Source: Aerococcus sanguinicola
Lineage (GTDB): Bacteria > Bacillota > Bacilli > Lactobacillales > Aerococcaceae
Assembly: GCF_001543145.1 (NCBI RefSeq)
Contig: NZ_CP014160.1
Coordinates: 62,001 to 126,000, forward strand
Direction of reading: 5' to 3'
DNA: 64,000 nt
A model generated the notes under the pieces. The model had not been told where the DNA came from, made no database searches, and saw only the letters and a program-made list of their open reading frames with translations. Below are positions 54,629-62,560 of the stretch, piece after piece (position 1 is the stretch's first letter; every line of letters starts with the position of its first letter). A program made the translations under genes and the position numbers.

Positions 54629-55228
54629 TTAGTCCTCATAGGCTCCTGCAATGACATCTTCGATAATCTCCCAGGCTTCATCCTTAGCTTCTGCCGTTTT
54701 CGAAGAAAAAGGTAAGATCTGGTCTTCCGTTACTAGGTCTAGAGTCTCTTTAATCTGAGCCAGGTGCTTATTCCACTGGGATCGTTTGACCTTATCAGAT
54801 TTAGTAGCGATCACAAAATAAGGAATCTCATAGGCTTCGAAGAATTCCTTCATTTGGATATCCTCCTTACTTGGTGCATGGCGGAAGTCCACCAAAAGGA
54901 GGGCTAACACTAAATTGGTCCGGGTCCTGAAGTAGCGCTCAAGCATCTCCTGCCACTTTTTCTTTTCGGTCTTGCTCACCCGGGCATAGCCATAGCCCGG
55001 CACATCAACAAAATAGAGACTATCTTCAACGGAATAATAGTTTAATTGTTGGGTCTTTCCTGGTTTACTTGAGGTCCGTGCAATATTTTTCCGCCGGACC
55101 ATGGTGTTGATAAAGGAACTCTTGCCTACATTTGACCGGCCAGCTAGGGCGATCTCAGGGCGGTCGGCTTCCGGGTATTGTTCGGGGCGCACCGCACTAA
55201 TTAAGAATTCCACTTGGTGAACTTGCAT
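54629..55228 (-). CDS. engB: Ribosome biogenesis GTPase EngB/YsxC
   Basis: A 199-residue essential GTPase for 50S subunit assembly. G1 'GRSNVGKSSFINTM' (about 31), G3 'VDVPGYGYARVSK' (about 74), G4 'ATKSDK' (about 137) and G5 'SSKTAEAKDEA' are present. It lies downstream of clpX on the same strand (tig-clpX-engB order), 77 nt after it, with a hairpin between that may reduce read-through. ATG has AGGAGGG about 5 nt upstream. Confidence 0.95.
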   Translation of the reverse strand: MQVHQVEFLISAVRPEQYPEADRPEIALAGRSNVGKSSFINTMVRRKNIARTSSKPGKTQQLNYYSVEDSLYFVDVPGYGYARVSKTEKKKWQEMLERYFRTRTNLVLALLLVDFRHAPSKEDIQMKEFFEAYEIPYFVIATKSDKVKRSQWNKHLAQIKETLDLVTEDQILPFSSKTAEAKDEAWEIIEDVIAGAYED

Positions 55229-55255
55229 TGTCCTACCCTCCTATCAATAAAAACG

Positions 55256-55283
55256 AAAGGGGCTGGGACTTTTCCCAACCTCT
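55256..55283 (-). terminator. GAGGTTGGGA-type hairpin between clpX and engB
   Basis: AAGAGGTTGGGA / TCCCAGCCCCTT on the minus strand without a clear T run; probably an attenuating or processing hairpin. Similar hairpins occur at 21205-21235 and 56612-56660. Confidence 0.45.
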
Positions 55284-55305
55284 TCTCTTGCGTTACTATC
55301 CTTGC

Positions 55306-56574
55306 TTAGTCTTTAATAGCCTTGCCCTCAGCATCATAAATCTCAGGCTGGGCCTCTTGGTTGATCACGTCTTCTGTGACGATAACCTTGGCTGCCTGGT
55401 CATGGCTAGGGATATCATACATAATATCAATCATGCTCTCTTCAATAATAGCCCGCAAGCCCCGAGCACCGGTCTTACTTTCGATCGCCTTCTTGGCAAT
55501 GGCTTGGAGGGCTTGGTCAGTGAATTCCAATTCCACATCATCCAAGGCCAGCAATTGTTTGTATTGCTTGATTAAGGCATTCTTTGGTTCGGAAAGAATC
55601 CGCACCAGGTCTTCTTCAGTCAATTTATCGAGCACGGTAATAATTGGTAAGCGGCCAATAAACTCTGGGATTAAACCGTAGGACTGGAGGTCTTGCGGAA
55701 TAATATGGTTAAGGATCTGTTTCTTCTCTTCAGGGCTTTCCTTTTCCGCTGTTTGGCCAAAGCCAATCACCCGTTCGCCCAGACGTTCTTTGACAATATT
55801 TTCGATCCCGTCGAAAGCGCCGCCAACGATAAATAAGATATTGGTCGTATCTAATTCAATAAACTCTTGTTGGGGGTGCTTACGGCCGCCTTGTGGGGGA
55901 ACATTAGCGGTAGTCCCTTCCAAGATTTTCAGCAAGGCTTGTTGGACCCCTTCCCCACTGACATCCCGGGTAATGGAGACATTCTCAGATTTACGGGCGA
56001 TTTTATCGATTTCATCCACATAGATGATCCCGTACTGGGCCCGTTCAGGGTCATTATCGGCAGCTTGAAGGAGTTTAAGCAAGATGTTTTCCACGTCTTC
56101 CCCAACATAACCCGCTTCCGTCAGCGAGGTTGCGTCGGCAATAGCAAAAGGTACCTTCAGCAAGCGGGCTAGGGTTTGGGCAAGGTAAGTCTTCCCAGAA
56201 CCGGTTGGCCCGATCAGGCAGATATTAGACTTTTGCAGTTCGACCCCTTCAATTTCATTATCCTTATCTGTTTGAAGGTTGCTATTGACACGTTTATAGT
56301 GGTTATAAACGGCAACAGATAAGGCTTTCTTAGCATCTTCTTGGCCGATCACATATTGGTCCAAGACTTCATGGATTTCCGCTGGTTTGGGTGGGTCTAC
56401 CATGACCAGCTCATCCGAAATTTCCATTTGCGCTTCGTCATCAATTATTTCCTGGCACAGGCTGACACATTCATTACAAATATAGACATCTGGACCAGCA
56501 ATAATTTTGTTCACTTGGTCTTGGGACTTGCCACAAAATGAGCAGTGAACTTGACCCGTATCATCATTAAACAT
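55306..56574 (-). CDS. clpX: ATP-dependent protease ATPase subunit ClpX
   Basis: A 422-residue AAA+ unfoldase for ClpP. N-terminal zinc-binding domain '[26 protein letters not shown]' (Cys4, about 11-36), Walker A '[13 protein letters not shown]' (about 117), Walker B '[11 protein letters not shown]' (about 182), '[19 protein letters not shown]' pore/sensor region, and an arginine finger region '[11 protein letters not shown]' near 365. clpP is not in the window, as is normal for clpX. Follows tig by about 100 nt across a terminator-like hairpin. Confidence 0.97.
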   Translation of the reverse strand: MFNDDTGQVHCSFCGKSQDQVNKIIAGPDVYICNECVSLCQEIIDDEAQMEISDELVMVDPPKPAEIHEVLDQYVIGQEDAKKALSVAVYNHYKRVNSNLQTDKDNEIEGVELQKSNICLIGPTGSGKTYLAQTLARLLKVPFAIADATSLTEAGYVGEDVENILLKLLQAADNDPERAQYGIIYVDEIDKIARKSENVSITRDVSGEGVQQALLKILEGTTANVPPQGGRKHPQQEFIELDTTNILFIVGGAFDGIENIVKERLGERVIGFGQTAEKESPEEKKQILNHIIPQDLQSYGLIPEFIGRLPIITVLDKLTEEDLVRILSEPKNALIKQYKQLLALDDVELEFTDQALQAIAKKAIESKTGARGLRAIIEESMIDIMYDIPSHDQAAKVIVTEDVINQEAQPEIYDAEGKAIKD

Positions 56575-56611
56575 TTATTGCCTCTCTCCCTTCTTACACA
56601 TCAACTAATTT

Positions 56612-56660
56612 TGTCAAAAAAAGAGGTTGAAGTCAACTGTTCCAACTCCAACCTCTCTTT
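56612..56660 (-). terminator. Terminator after trigger factor gene
   Basis: Minus strand: AGAGGTTGGAGTT and AACTTCAACCTCT (imperfect, about 12 bp) followed by TTTTTTT. Confidence 0.65.
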
Positions 56661-56673
56661 CTCAATAAAAAGC

Positions 56674-57954
56674 TTATTCTTCAATCGCAGAATCTGTGAT
56701 CAAGCTCATGGCTTTCTTAAGGGCAATGTCACGTTTCAGCATATCTGGAGTAACAACTTGACGAACTTGTTCTTCAGGCATGTTGTAGGTTTCTGCTAAG
56801 GACTTGATTTCTTCTTCAACATCTTCGTCGCTAGCTTCGATATTTTCATCGGCAACGATTTGTTCAAGGATTAAGTTTGTCTTCACGCGTAACTCAGCAT
56901 CTTCAGAAAATTGTTGACGGAGGTCTTCTTCTGAAGTGCCAGTTAATTGATAATACAAGTCAGGGCTAATGCCTTGGCGTTGCATTTCATTTAAGTAGTG
57001 TTCTAACTGATGGTTCACTTCTTCGTCAACCATCGCTTGTGGTAGGTCTTCGATTTCAGCATTGTCAACCGCTTGACGGATAGCTTCTTCATCACGTGCA
57101 TCGTCAGCTTGGCGAACTTTAGCTTCTTCGATTTCTTTCTTGTAGAGGTCTTTTAGTTCATCTAAGCTGTCAACTTCTTCGTTAACATCCTTAGCGAATT
57201 CATCATCAAGTTCTGGAACTTCTTTAGTCTTCACTTCATGAACTTTCACTTTGAAGGTTGCTTCTTGACCAGCTAAGTCTTCGGCATGGTACTCTTCAGG
57301 GAAGGTTACCTTCACATCTTTTTCGTCGCCTTCTTCAGCTCCAACTAATTGGTCTTCAAAGCCAGGGATAAAGCTATTTGAACCGAGCTCTAAGGAGTAG
57401 TTCTCATCCTTACCACCTTCAAAGGCTTCGCCATCTTTAAAGCCTTCAAAGTCGATCACTACGGTATCGCCTTCTTCAGCAGGGCCTTCTTTAAGGCTGA
57501 GTTCAGCCAAGTTATTTTGAGCAGCTTCTAGGCGTTGGTTAACTTCCTCTTCGCTGACTTCACGGTCTTGTTTAGCAACTTTAAGGTCTTTGTAGTCCCC
57601 TAATTTAACAGCTGGTTTAGTAGCAACTTCAGCCTTGAATTCCCAGTCTTGGCCTTTTTCCATCTTTTCGATATCGAATTGAGGTTGGCCAACAATATCC
57701 AAACCAGATTCTTCAACGGCTTGGGCATAGGCTTGAGGGAGAACCAGGTTAATGGCATCTTCGTACAAAGCAGCTTCCCCAAACATCTTAACAAAGACTT
57801 GGTAGTTCACTTTCCCTTTACGGAAGCCAGGTACGCTCACATCTTTTTTAACACGTTTGTAAGCTTGTTTCATAGCCTTTTGGGCATCTTCTTGGGCTAC
57901 GGTAAAGTGTAGAACGCCTTCATTAGTACTTGTCTGTTCAAAATTTACTGTCAT
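56674..57954 (-). CDS. tig: Trigger factor
   Basis: A 426-residue ribosome-bound chaperone and peptidyl-prolyl isomerase. The ribosome-binding signature is 'VSVPGFRKGKVN' (about 38-49), the FKBP-type domain spans about 160-245 ('EGDTVVIDFEGFKDGEAFEGGKDENYSLELGSNSFIPGFEDQLVGAEEGD') and the C-terminal chaperone arms follow. Very acidic, length typical. Upstream of clpX in the conserved order. ATG preceded by AGGGGAAT. Confidence 0.96.
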   Translation of the reverse strand: MTVNFEQTSTNEGVLHFTVAQEDAQKAMKQAYKRVKKDVSVPGFRKGKVNYQVFVKMFGEAALYEDAINLVLPQAYAQAVEESGLDIVGQPQFDIEKMEKGQDWEFKAEVATKPAVKLGDYKDLKVAKQDREVSEEEVNQRLEAAQNNLAELSLKEGPAEEGDTVVIDFEGFKDGEAFEGGKDENYSLELGSNSFIPGFEDQLVGAEEGDEKDVKVTFPEEYHAEDLAGQEATFKVKVHEVKTKEVPELDDEFAKDVNEEVDSLDELKDLYKKEIEEAKVRQADDARDEEAIRQAVDNAEIEDLPQAMVDEEVNHQLEHYLNEMQRQGISPDLYYQLTGTSEEDLRQQFSEDAELRVKTNLILEQIVADENIEASDEDVEEEIKSLAETYNMPEEQVRQVVTPDMLKRDIALKKAMSLITDSAIEE

Positions 57955-58156
57955 GTATTAATTCCCCTAACTCTTCAAAATTTCATTTTTAGATTAATCG
58001 ATTGATAGCTTTTAATCAAGCAAATTGCCTCTATAGGCATATCATCGTTCACATTTTGACATATTACACTAAAAAGCTTAAAATGTCTAGTTTAAACCAA
58101 ATAAAGTTCTTATCCCAAATTTTACAATCTTCTTTATTTACTAACTTTTCCAAAAA
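57955..58156. other. Intergenic region between tig and the diverged cassette
   Basis: AT-rich sequence that must hold the tig promoter on the minus strand. No CIRCE or CtsR-like repeat was recognised. Confidence 0.3.
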
Positions 58157-58270
58157 CCAGTTCCAAAACTCAGGCCTGACATCCACTTCACGAACTATGG
58201 TCAAAGGTTGGTCAACCTTTGACCATAGTTCGCTCCAGTGATTCAGACCTGAACGACTTTTGTCACACTC
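58157..58270 (+). repeat. Diverged hairpin cassette upstream of recU
   Basis: Same architecture as the array units: left end CAGTTC, outer arm CAAAACTC / GACTTTTG, stem CAGGCCTGA / TCAGACCTG, then CAC-ttca-(20-bp perfect stem from CGAACTATGG, 58191, to CCATAGTTCG, 58232)-ctcca-GTG, AACG bulge, and right end TCACACTC. The left/right ends covary with the family (AGT/ACT in place of GGGT/ACCC). The ttca and ctcc internal-loop pair is identical to the array units. Shares 'CAGGCCTGA' and 'GACTTTTGTCACACTC' with the remnant at 21253. Confidence 0.65.
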
Positions 58271-58391
58271 TCCACATGTATTAAGAAGCTTGCAGGCGTG
58301 TTATAATTGTGTTAATTTTTGTGCAATTTATTCCTTTTATCCGGTAAAATTGCTATACTTATAGGGATAGATTGGAGGAGTAGACGATCTG

Positions 58392-59015
58392 ATGCGTTAC
58401 CCAAATGGTAAAAACTTTGAAGGAAAACGGGATCAGGCCAAGTCCCGACCTGGCCCTAAGGCTAAAAAGGTCCAATTCGGCCAGCGGGGGATGCGGCTTG
58501 AGAACATGCTGAACCAATCCAACCAGTGGTACCTCAACCGCGGGCTTGCAGTTATCCATAAAAAACCGACCCCTATCCAGGTGGTTAAAGTGGACTATCC
58601 CAAGCGAGCCCGGGCCAAGATTACAGAGGCCTATTATCGCCAGGCATCGACCACCGACTACAATGGCATCTACAAGGGTTGGTATGTGGACTTCGAAGCC
58701 AAGCAGTCTGACCGCTTGCAGAGCTTCCCGCTCAATAATATCAAGGACCACCAAGTCAAGCATATGACTGCCTGCAGCCAGGCGGGCGGCTTGAGCTTTG
58801 TAATCTTTTGGTTCTCTAAGCGCCAGGAAGCCTACCTGTACCCTATCGAAGCTTTGCTTGAAGACTGGCGGGCCTATCAGGATAGTGAACGGTCTTCCAT
58901 CCCCTTCCAGCGAATTGAAGACTATGCCTATCCCATCGCCCTAAAATACCAACCTTACTTAGATTATCTCCCCTTGATAGACCAATATATTGCAGACTAT
59001 GGCAAAAGCCATTAG
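58392..59015 (+). CDS. recU: Holliday junction resolvase RecU
   Basis: A 207-residue RecU, which cleaves four-way junctions during recombination and chromosome segregation in Firmicutes. It shows 'MRYPNGKNFEGK' at the start, 'RGMRLENMLNQSNQWYLNRGLAVIHKKPTPIQVV' (about 30-65) and the catalytic D-E-K cluster in 'YNGIYKGWYVDFEAKQSDR' (about 95). ATG with AGGAG upstream. Followed 35 nt later by the PBP1A gene, the classical recU-ponA operon. A hairpin cassette lies in its leader. Confidence 0.96.
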   Translation: MRYPNGKNFEGKRDQAKSRPGPKAKKVQFGQRGMRLENMLNQSNQWYLNRGLAVIHKKPTPIQVVKVDYPKRARAKITEAYYRQASTTDYNGIYKGWYVDFEAKQSDRLQSFPLNNIKDHQVKHMTACSQAGGLSFVIFWFSKRQEAYLYPIEALLEDWRAYQDSERSSIPFQRIEDYAYPIALKYQPYLDYLPLIDQYIADYGKSH

Positions 59016-59050
59016 TCACTGATTCATATTTATAGGAAGAAGGTTTTAAT

Positions 59051-61486
59051 ATGTCTGAAAAAGACCGCCGCCACCAGCGCTACAATAAGAAGCGACAACC
59101 GCGCCAGGCCTTATCAAATCAGTCACTTTGGAAAAAAATCATCCTTGCTATCGTCGGTTTCTTTGCCGTCATAGCCCTCCTCTTGGGCCTAGTCTTCGCC
59201 TACTGGGCCTTCACCGCACCCGAACTGACTGAAGACGAATTGCGGGGGTCCATGGCCTCCATTGTCTACGACAACCAAGGGCAGGAGATCTTTGAAACCA
59301 GCCAGAATGAACGTCGCATTGTCAAAGAAGATGAAATTTCTCAATTGACCTTTGATGCCGTCACTTCGATCGAAGACCAGCGCTTCATGAAGCACAACGG
59401 GATCGACCCCAAACGGATTATCGGCTCTCTAATTGCCAATATCAGAGCCGGGGGAATATCCCAAGGGGGCTCTACCCTGACCCAGCAATTAGTCAAGCTG
59501 TCTGCCTTTTCAACTAAGTCCGAAGACCAGACCTATAAGCGCAAGGTCCAGGAGATGATGCTCGCCCTCCAGCTCGAACGAAACTATACCAAAAAAGAAA
59601 TTTTCGAATTCTATATTAATAAGGTTTATATGGCTAATGGGGTCTATGGCATGGGGACGGCAGCTGAGGTCTACTATGGCACTAGCTTAAATAATCTTGG
59701 CTTGCCGCAAACCGCCCTCCTAGCTGGGATGGTCCAAGCGCCGAATAATTACAACCCCTATACGAATCCTGAGGCAGCTAAGGAACGGCGCGACTTAGTG
59801 CTCTCCGAAATGCTGGAAAATGGCAAGATCAGTCAAGCAGACTATGAAGCTGCGGTCAATACACCAATCGATGACGGACTCCAGCCATTAGAAGAAAACC
59901 GTGAAAAAGAAAATTCCGTCAACCAAGTGGTGGATTCCTATATCCAACAAGTGGCTGAGGATGTCAAGGCCGCTGGTTACGACATGTGGTCAGACGGTTT
60001 GAAGATCTATACCCACTTGGATATGAATACCCAAAACTATATTACCGAACTCTTGAACGATCCGAACGGCGCTTATTTCCAAGATTCTGAAGTTCAAGCT
60101 GCCGCTTCAATTGTCGATACCAAGACAGGACATATTATTGCCCTCTTCGGCGGCCGTAACCAGACTGAAGCTTTGAGCTTAAACCGGGCCACCCAGTTAA
60201 ACCGGAGCGTCGGTTCTTCTATTAAGCCTCTGAGTGACTATGGCCCTGCTATTGAACACTTAAATATCAGCCCGGCGACAGGGGTTAAGGATGAGCCTTA
60301 CCGCTACAGCAGCGGCGACCCGATCAATAACTGGGACCGTCAGCACCAGGGCCTCATCACTATGCGCCAGGCTTTAGCCGAATCACGGAATATCCCGGCC
60401 CTCAAGGTCTTCCAAGCAGTAGGCGCCGAAAAAGTGAATGACTTCCTCAATAACTTAGACATTAACCTCAATAACGGCGAAGGTGTCTATGAATCCAATT
60501 CGATTGGCGGGGAAATCACACCCTTGAAATTATCGGCCGCCTTTGCAGCCGTGGGGAACTATGGGGAATACAATGAACCTAAGGCTGTGGATTATTTCGT
60601 TACCCTTAACAATGAAAAAGTTGAAGTCTCAGGCGAAAGCCGCCAAGCCATGCGGGAATCCACCGCCTATATCCTGACCGACATGATGAAATCGGTCTTC
60701 ACCGAAGGCCTCTCTGCCCCCTACCATAATGGCGGCATCATTGAAGCTGGTAAGTCAGGAACGACCAACTATACAGACGATCAAATTGCCCGCTTCAATA
60801 TTCCATCTGGAGCCGCACCAGACCGCTGGATGTCCGGTTTTACCACTAATTATTCAATCTCCATTTGGATGGGTTATGACAATCCAAACTCCCCTAATGG
60901 ATACATCACAGAAAGCGCCGGCCATGCGGTCGACTACCTCTACCGGCAGATGATGGACTACGTTTCTAATGGGGCCCACAATGAAGACTGGCAAAAACCT
61001 GATACCGTCCATGAAGCCAACCTTGTGGCCTTATCCAACCCAGTCCGTCTCGCCACAGCTTCGACGCCTTACAGCCAAACCACCCGCGACTTGATCAATG
61101 AAAACCTCTACGAAGAATTCAAAACCTCTGCATCAAGTCCTGGAAACTTGGACCCTAACGGCAGCTACTACAGCCACTCTCCCCGCCGTTACAACCGGAC
61201 ACCAAGCTACGAATCCACTTACCAATCTGGCTACGGCGACGAAGACTACGAAGACAGCTCCGGGCGGTCTAGCCGATCTGTATCGGATAGCCAGGTGGAA
61301 GGACAAGATGGTTATGAACAAGGCCAGTCAGCAACAAATGGCGGGCAGACCTCAAGAAGCCAAACTGATACACCTGATCAAGGGGCTAATACAGGTGCAC
61401 AATCCGCACAAACTGATACAACTCAAGGAACAAGAAGCACAACTGGAGGCAACCAAACTAACACTAATCCAGCACCTTCTTATTAA
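59051..61486 (+). CDS. ponA: Penicillin-binding protein 1A (bifunctional transglycosylase/transpeptidase)
   Basis: An 811-residue class A PBP. Basic cytoplasmic N-terminus, one membrane helix (about 30-54), GT51 transglycosylase domain ('SIEDQRFMKHNGIDPKRI', 'GGSTLTQQLVKLSAF', 'KVQEMMLALQLERNYTKKEIFEFYINKVYMANGVYG', about 105-215), then the transpeptidase with SxxK 'SSIKPLSDY' (about 392), SxN 'ESRN' (about 446) and 'AGKSGTTNYT' (about 568). The last 110 residues are a Ser/Gly/Thr/Asn/Gln-rich, disordered wall-spanning tail. Partner of recU. Confidence 0.96.
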   Translation: MSEKDRRHQRYNKKRQPRQALSNQSLWKKIILAIVGFFAVIALLLGLVFAYWAFTAPELTEDELRGSMASIVYDNQGQEIFETSQNERRIVKEDEISQLTFDAVTSIEDQRFMKHNGIDPKRIIGSLIANIRAGGISQGGSTLTQQLVKLSAFSTKSEDQTYKRKVQEMMLALQLERNYTKKEIFEFYINKVYMANGVYGMGTAAEVYYGTSLNNLGLPQTALLAGMVQAPNNYNPYTNPEAAKERRDLVLSEMLENGKISQADYEAAVNTPIDDGLQPLEENREKENSVNQVVDSYIQQVAEDVKAAGYDMWSDGLKIYTHLDMNTQNYITELLNDPNGAYFQDSEVQAAASIVDTKTGHIIALFGGRNQTEALSLNRATQLNRSVGSSIKPLSDYGPAIEHLNISPATGVKDEPYRYSSGDPINNWDRQHQGLITMRQALAESRNIPALKVFQAVGAEKVNDFLNNLDINLNNGEGVYESNSIGGEITPLKLSAAFAAVGNYGEYNEPKAVDYFVTLNNEKVEVSGESRQAMRESTAYILTDMMKSVFTEGLSAPYHNGGIIEAGKSGTTNYTDDQIARFNIPSGAAPDRWMSGFTTNYSISIWMGYDNPNSPNGYITESAGHAVDYLYRQMMDYVSNGAHNEDWQKPDTVHEANLVALSNPVRLATASTPYSQTTRDLINENLYEEFKTSASSPGNLDPNGSYYSHSPRRYNRTPSYESTYQSGYGDEDYEDSSGRSSRSVSDSQVEGQDGYEQGQSATNGGQTSRSQTDTPDQGANTGAQSAQTDTTQGTRSTTGGNQTNTNPAPSY

Positions 61487-61495
61487 AGAAATATG

Positions 61496-61535
61496 CTCGC
61501 TTATCATTTGTAGATATGGTAAGCGAGTTTTCTTT
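61496..61535 (+). terminator. Terminator after ponA
   Basis: CTCGCTTA (61498-61504 region) pairs with TAAGCGAG (61520-61527) followed by TTTTCTTT. Confidence 0.75.
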
Positions 61536-61582
61536 ATACTTTTTATTTCAAGTAATGAATTTATTTAAAGCCGTTACCCTTA

Positions 61583-62065
61583 TGAGCAGGAGTGGAGCTT
61601 TGAAGTTGGCCCTTAGCCATGACCAAGCAAGCATCAGGGTGCGAGTAAGAGCGTTCAGCTTTGGATGCTTGGAGTAAGTTGGAATAAGGGCAAGCCCCGC
61701 TTGCACGTTTCCAACTTGCGAAAGCACTCCAAAGCTGCTCTTACGAACCCGACTAGATGTGAATTAGGGATCGTCGACATAATCCGTTACGAACCCTTTG
61801 AAGCTCGCTAGGTGAGAAGAAGGTAGCAACGCTGCTAGCGCAGCCTTGAACTTCATCTCTGGCCAGCATACGATATCTGTAATCTCACGCTGTTCGAACA
61901 GCTATCGCATAAGTCGCTCCGCTCCAAGAGCTGAAGCTGCTCGAAGCGGTGCTATGCTTTAGCCGTTGGAGCTTTAGCGACTTATGGATAAAGTACAAGA
62001 CGGCTTCAGCCGTGTTGATCCTCTAATCATTCAACGACCAAATTCAAAAGCGAAACGGATGCTCA
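61583..62065. repeat. Composite structured repeat, copy B (core + cassette + extra hairpin)
   Basis: 483 bp bounded by TGAGCA (61583) and TGCTCA (62060-62065), with the same left end (GGAGCTTTGAAGTTGGCCCTTAG) and right end (CCAAATTCAAAAGCGAAACGGATGCTC) as copies A and C. It contains the hairpin cassette (61636-61757), the core hairpin GGGaTCGT...ACGAaCCC (61767-61796), 'GAAGCTCGCTAGGTGAG', then about 190 bp of extra structured sequence including CATAAGTCGCT (61908-61918) / AGCGACTTATG (61976-61986). The left arm GGCCCTT does not match the right arm AACGACC well, so the copy may be chimeric or decayed. No ORF is credible. Confidence 0.8.
61636..61757 (-). repeat. Hairpin cassette inside copy B
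   Basis: Minus strand: TCTAGTCGGGTTC, stem GTAAGAGC+AGCTTTGG / CCAAAGCT+GCTCTTAC with bulge GAAC, stem AAGTTGGAA / TTCCAACTT, apical GCAAGC-ggg-GCTTGC, bulge ACTCC, end TCGCACCCT. Same design as the array at 27655-28328. Confidence 0.85.
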
Positions 62066-62102
62066 TCACTGCAATTAACTGATAACAGGACAATCAAAAA
62101 AT

Positions 62103-62141
62103 CTCGGTTCCCTCCAGAAAAGGAGAGAACCGAGTTTTTTT
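62103..62141. terminator. Terminator-like hairpin between copies B and C
   Basis: CTCGGTTC and GAACCGAG with inner TCTCC/GGAGA-type pairing, T tracts on both strands. Confidence 0.7.
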
Positions 62142-62210
62142 ATTTTCTATTTCTAAGCTCTTTTTGTATTGCTGACTGATAAATTAAAAAATTCTATGCC
62201 CTTTACCTTG

Positions 62211-62506
62211 GAGCAGTAGTGAAGCGTTGAAGTTGGCCCTTAGCCGTGACCAAGCAAGCATCAGGGTGCGAGTAAGAGCGTTCAGCTTTGGATGCTTGGA
62301 GTAAGTCGGGATAAGGGCAAGCAAAGCTTGCACGTTTCCGACTTGCGAAAGCACTCCAAAGCTGCTCTTGCGAACCCGACTAGATGTGAATTAGGGATAG
62401 TTGGCGTAAGCCTTACTAGCCCTTTGAAGCTCGCTAGGTGAGAGACCTAGGCTCGAACCGATTCCATGGCTTTTTAAGGGCCAAATTCAAAAGCGAAACG
62501 GATGCT
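62211..62506. repeat. Composite structured repeat, copy C (core + cassette)
   Basis: About 296 bp. Left end GAGCAGTAGTG...AGTTGGCCCTTA pairs with TAAGGGCCAAATTC near the right end; inner stem GCCGTG / CATGGC with TTTT on the 3' side; core hairpin GGG-a-TAGT-t-GGC-gtaa-GCC-tt-ACTA-g-CCC (62394-62422). Compared with copy A the arms have changed on both sides (GATCGTTA/TAACGATC to GGCCCTTA/TAAGGGCC), showing compensatory change. Contains the cassette 62263-62383. It ends 55 bp from the DUF1846 gene stop. Confidence 0.85.
62263..62383 (-). repeat. Hairpin cassette inside copy C
   Basis: Almost identical to the copy B cassette, but the inner stem is AAGTCGG / CCGACTT instead of AAGTTGG / CCAACTT (a T-A pair changed to C-G on both sides) and the apical loop is AAA/TTT-type instead of CCC/GGG-type. 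A direct compensatory pair between recent duplicates. Confidence 0.85.
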
Positions 62507-62560
62507 ACCAGCACAGTTAGACGTTGACTAATTTTTATTATCTTTTTGCCAACTTGCACC

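Noticed and set aside
61098..61568. 156-residue Thr-rich ORF overlapping the ponA 3' end
   Set aside because: It is an out-of-frame reading of the low-complexity PBP1A tail with no ribosome binding site.
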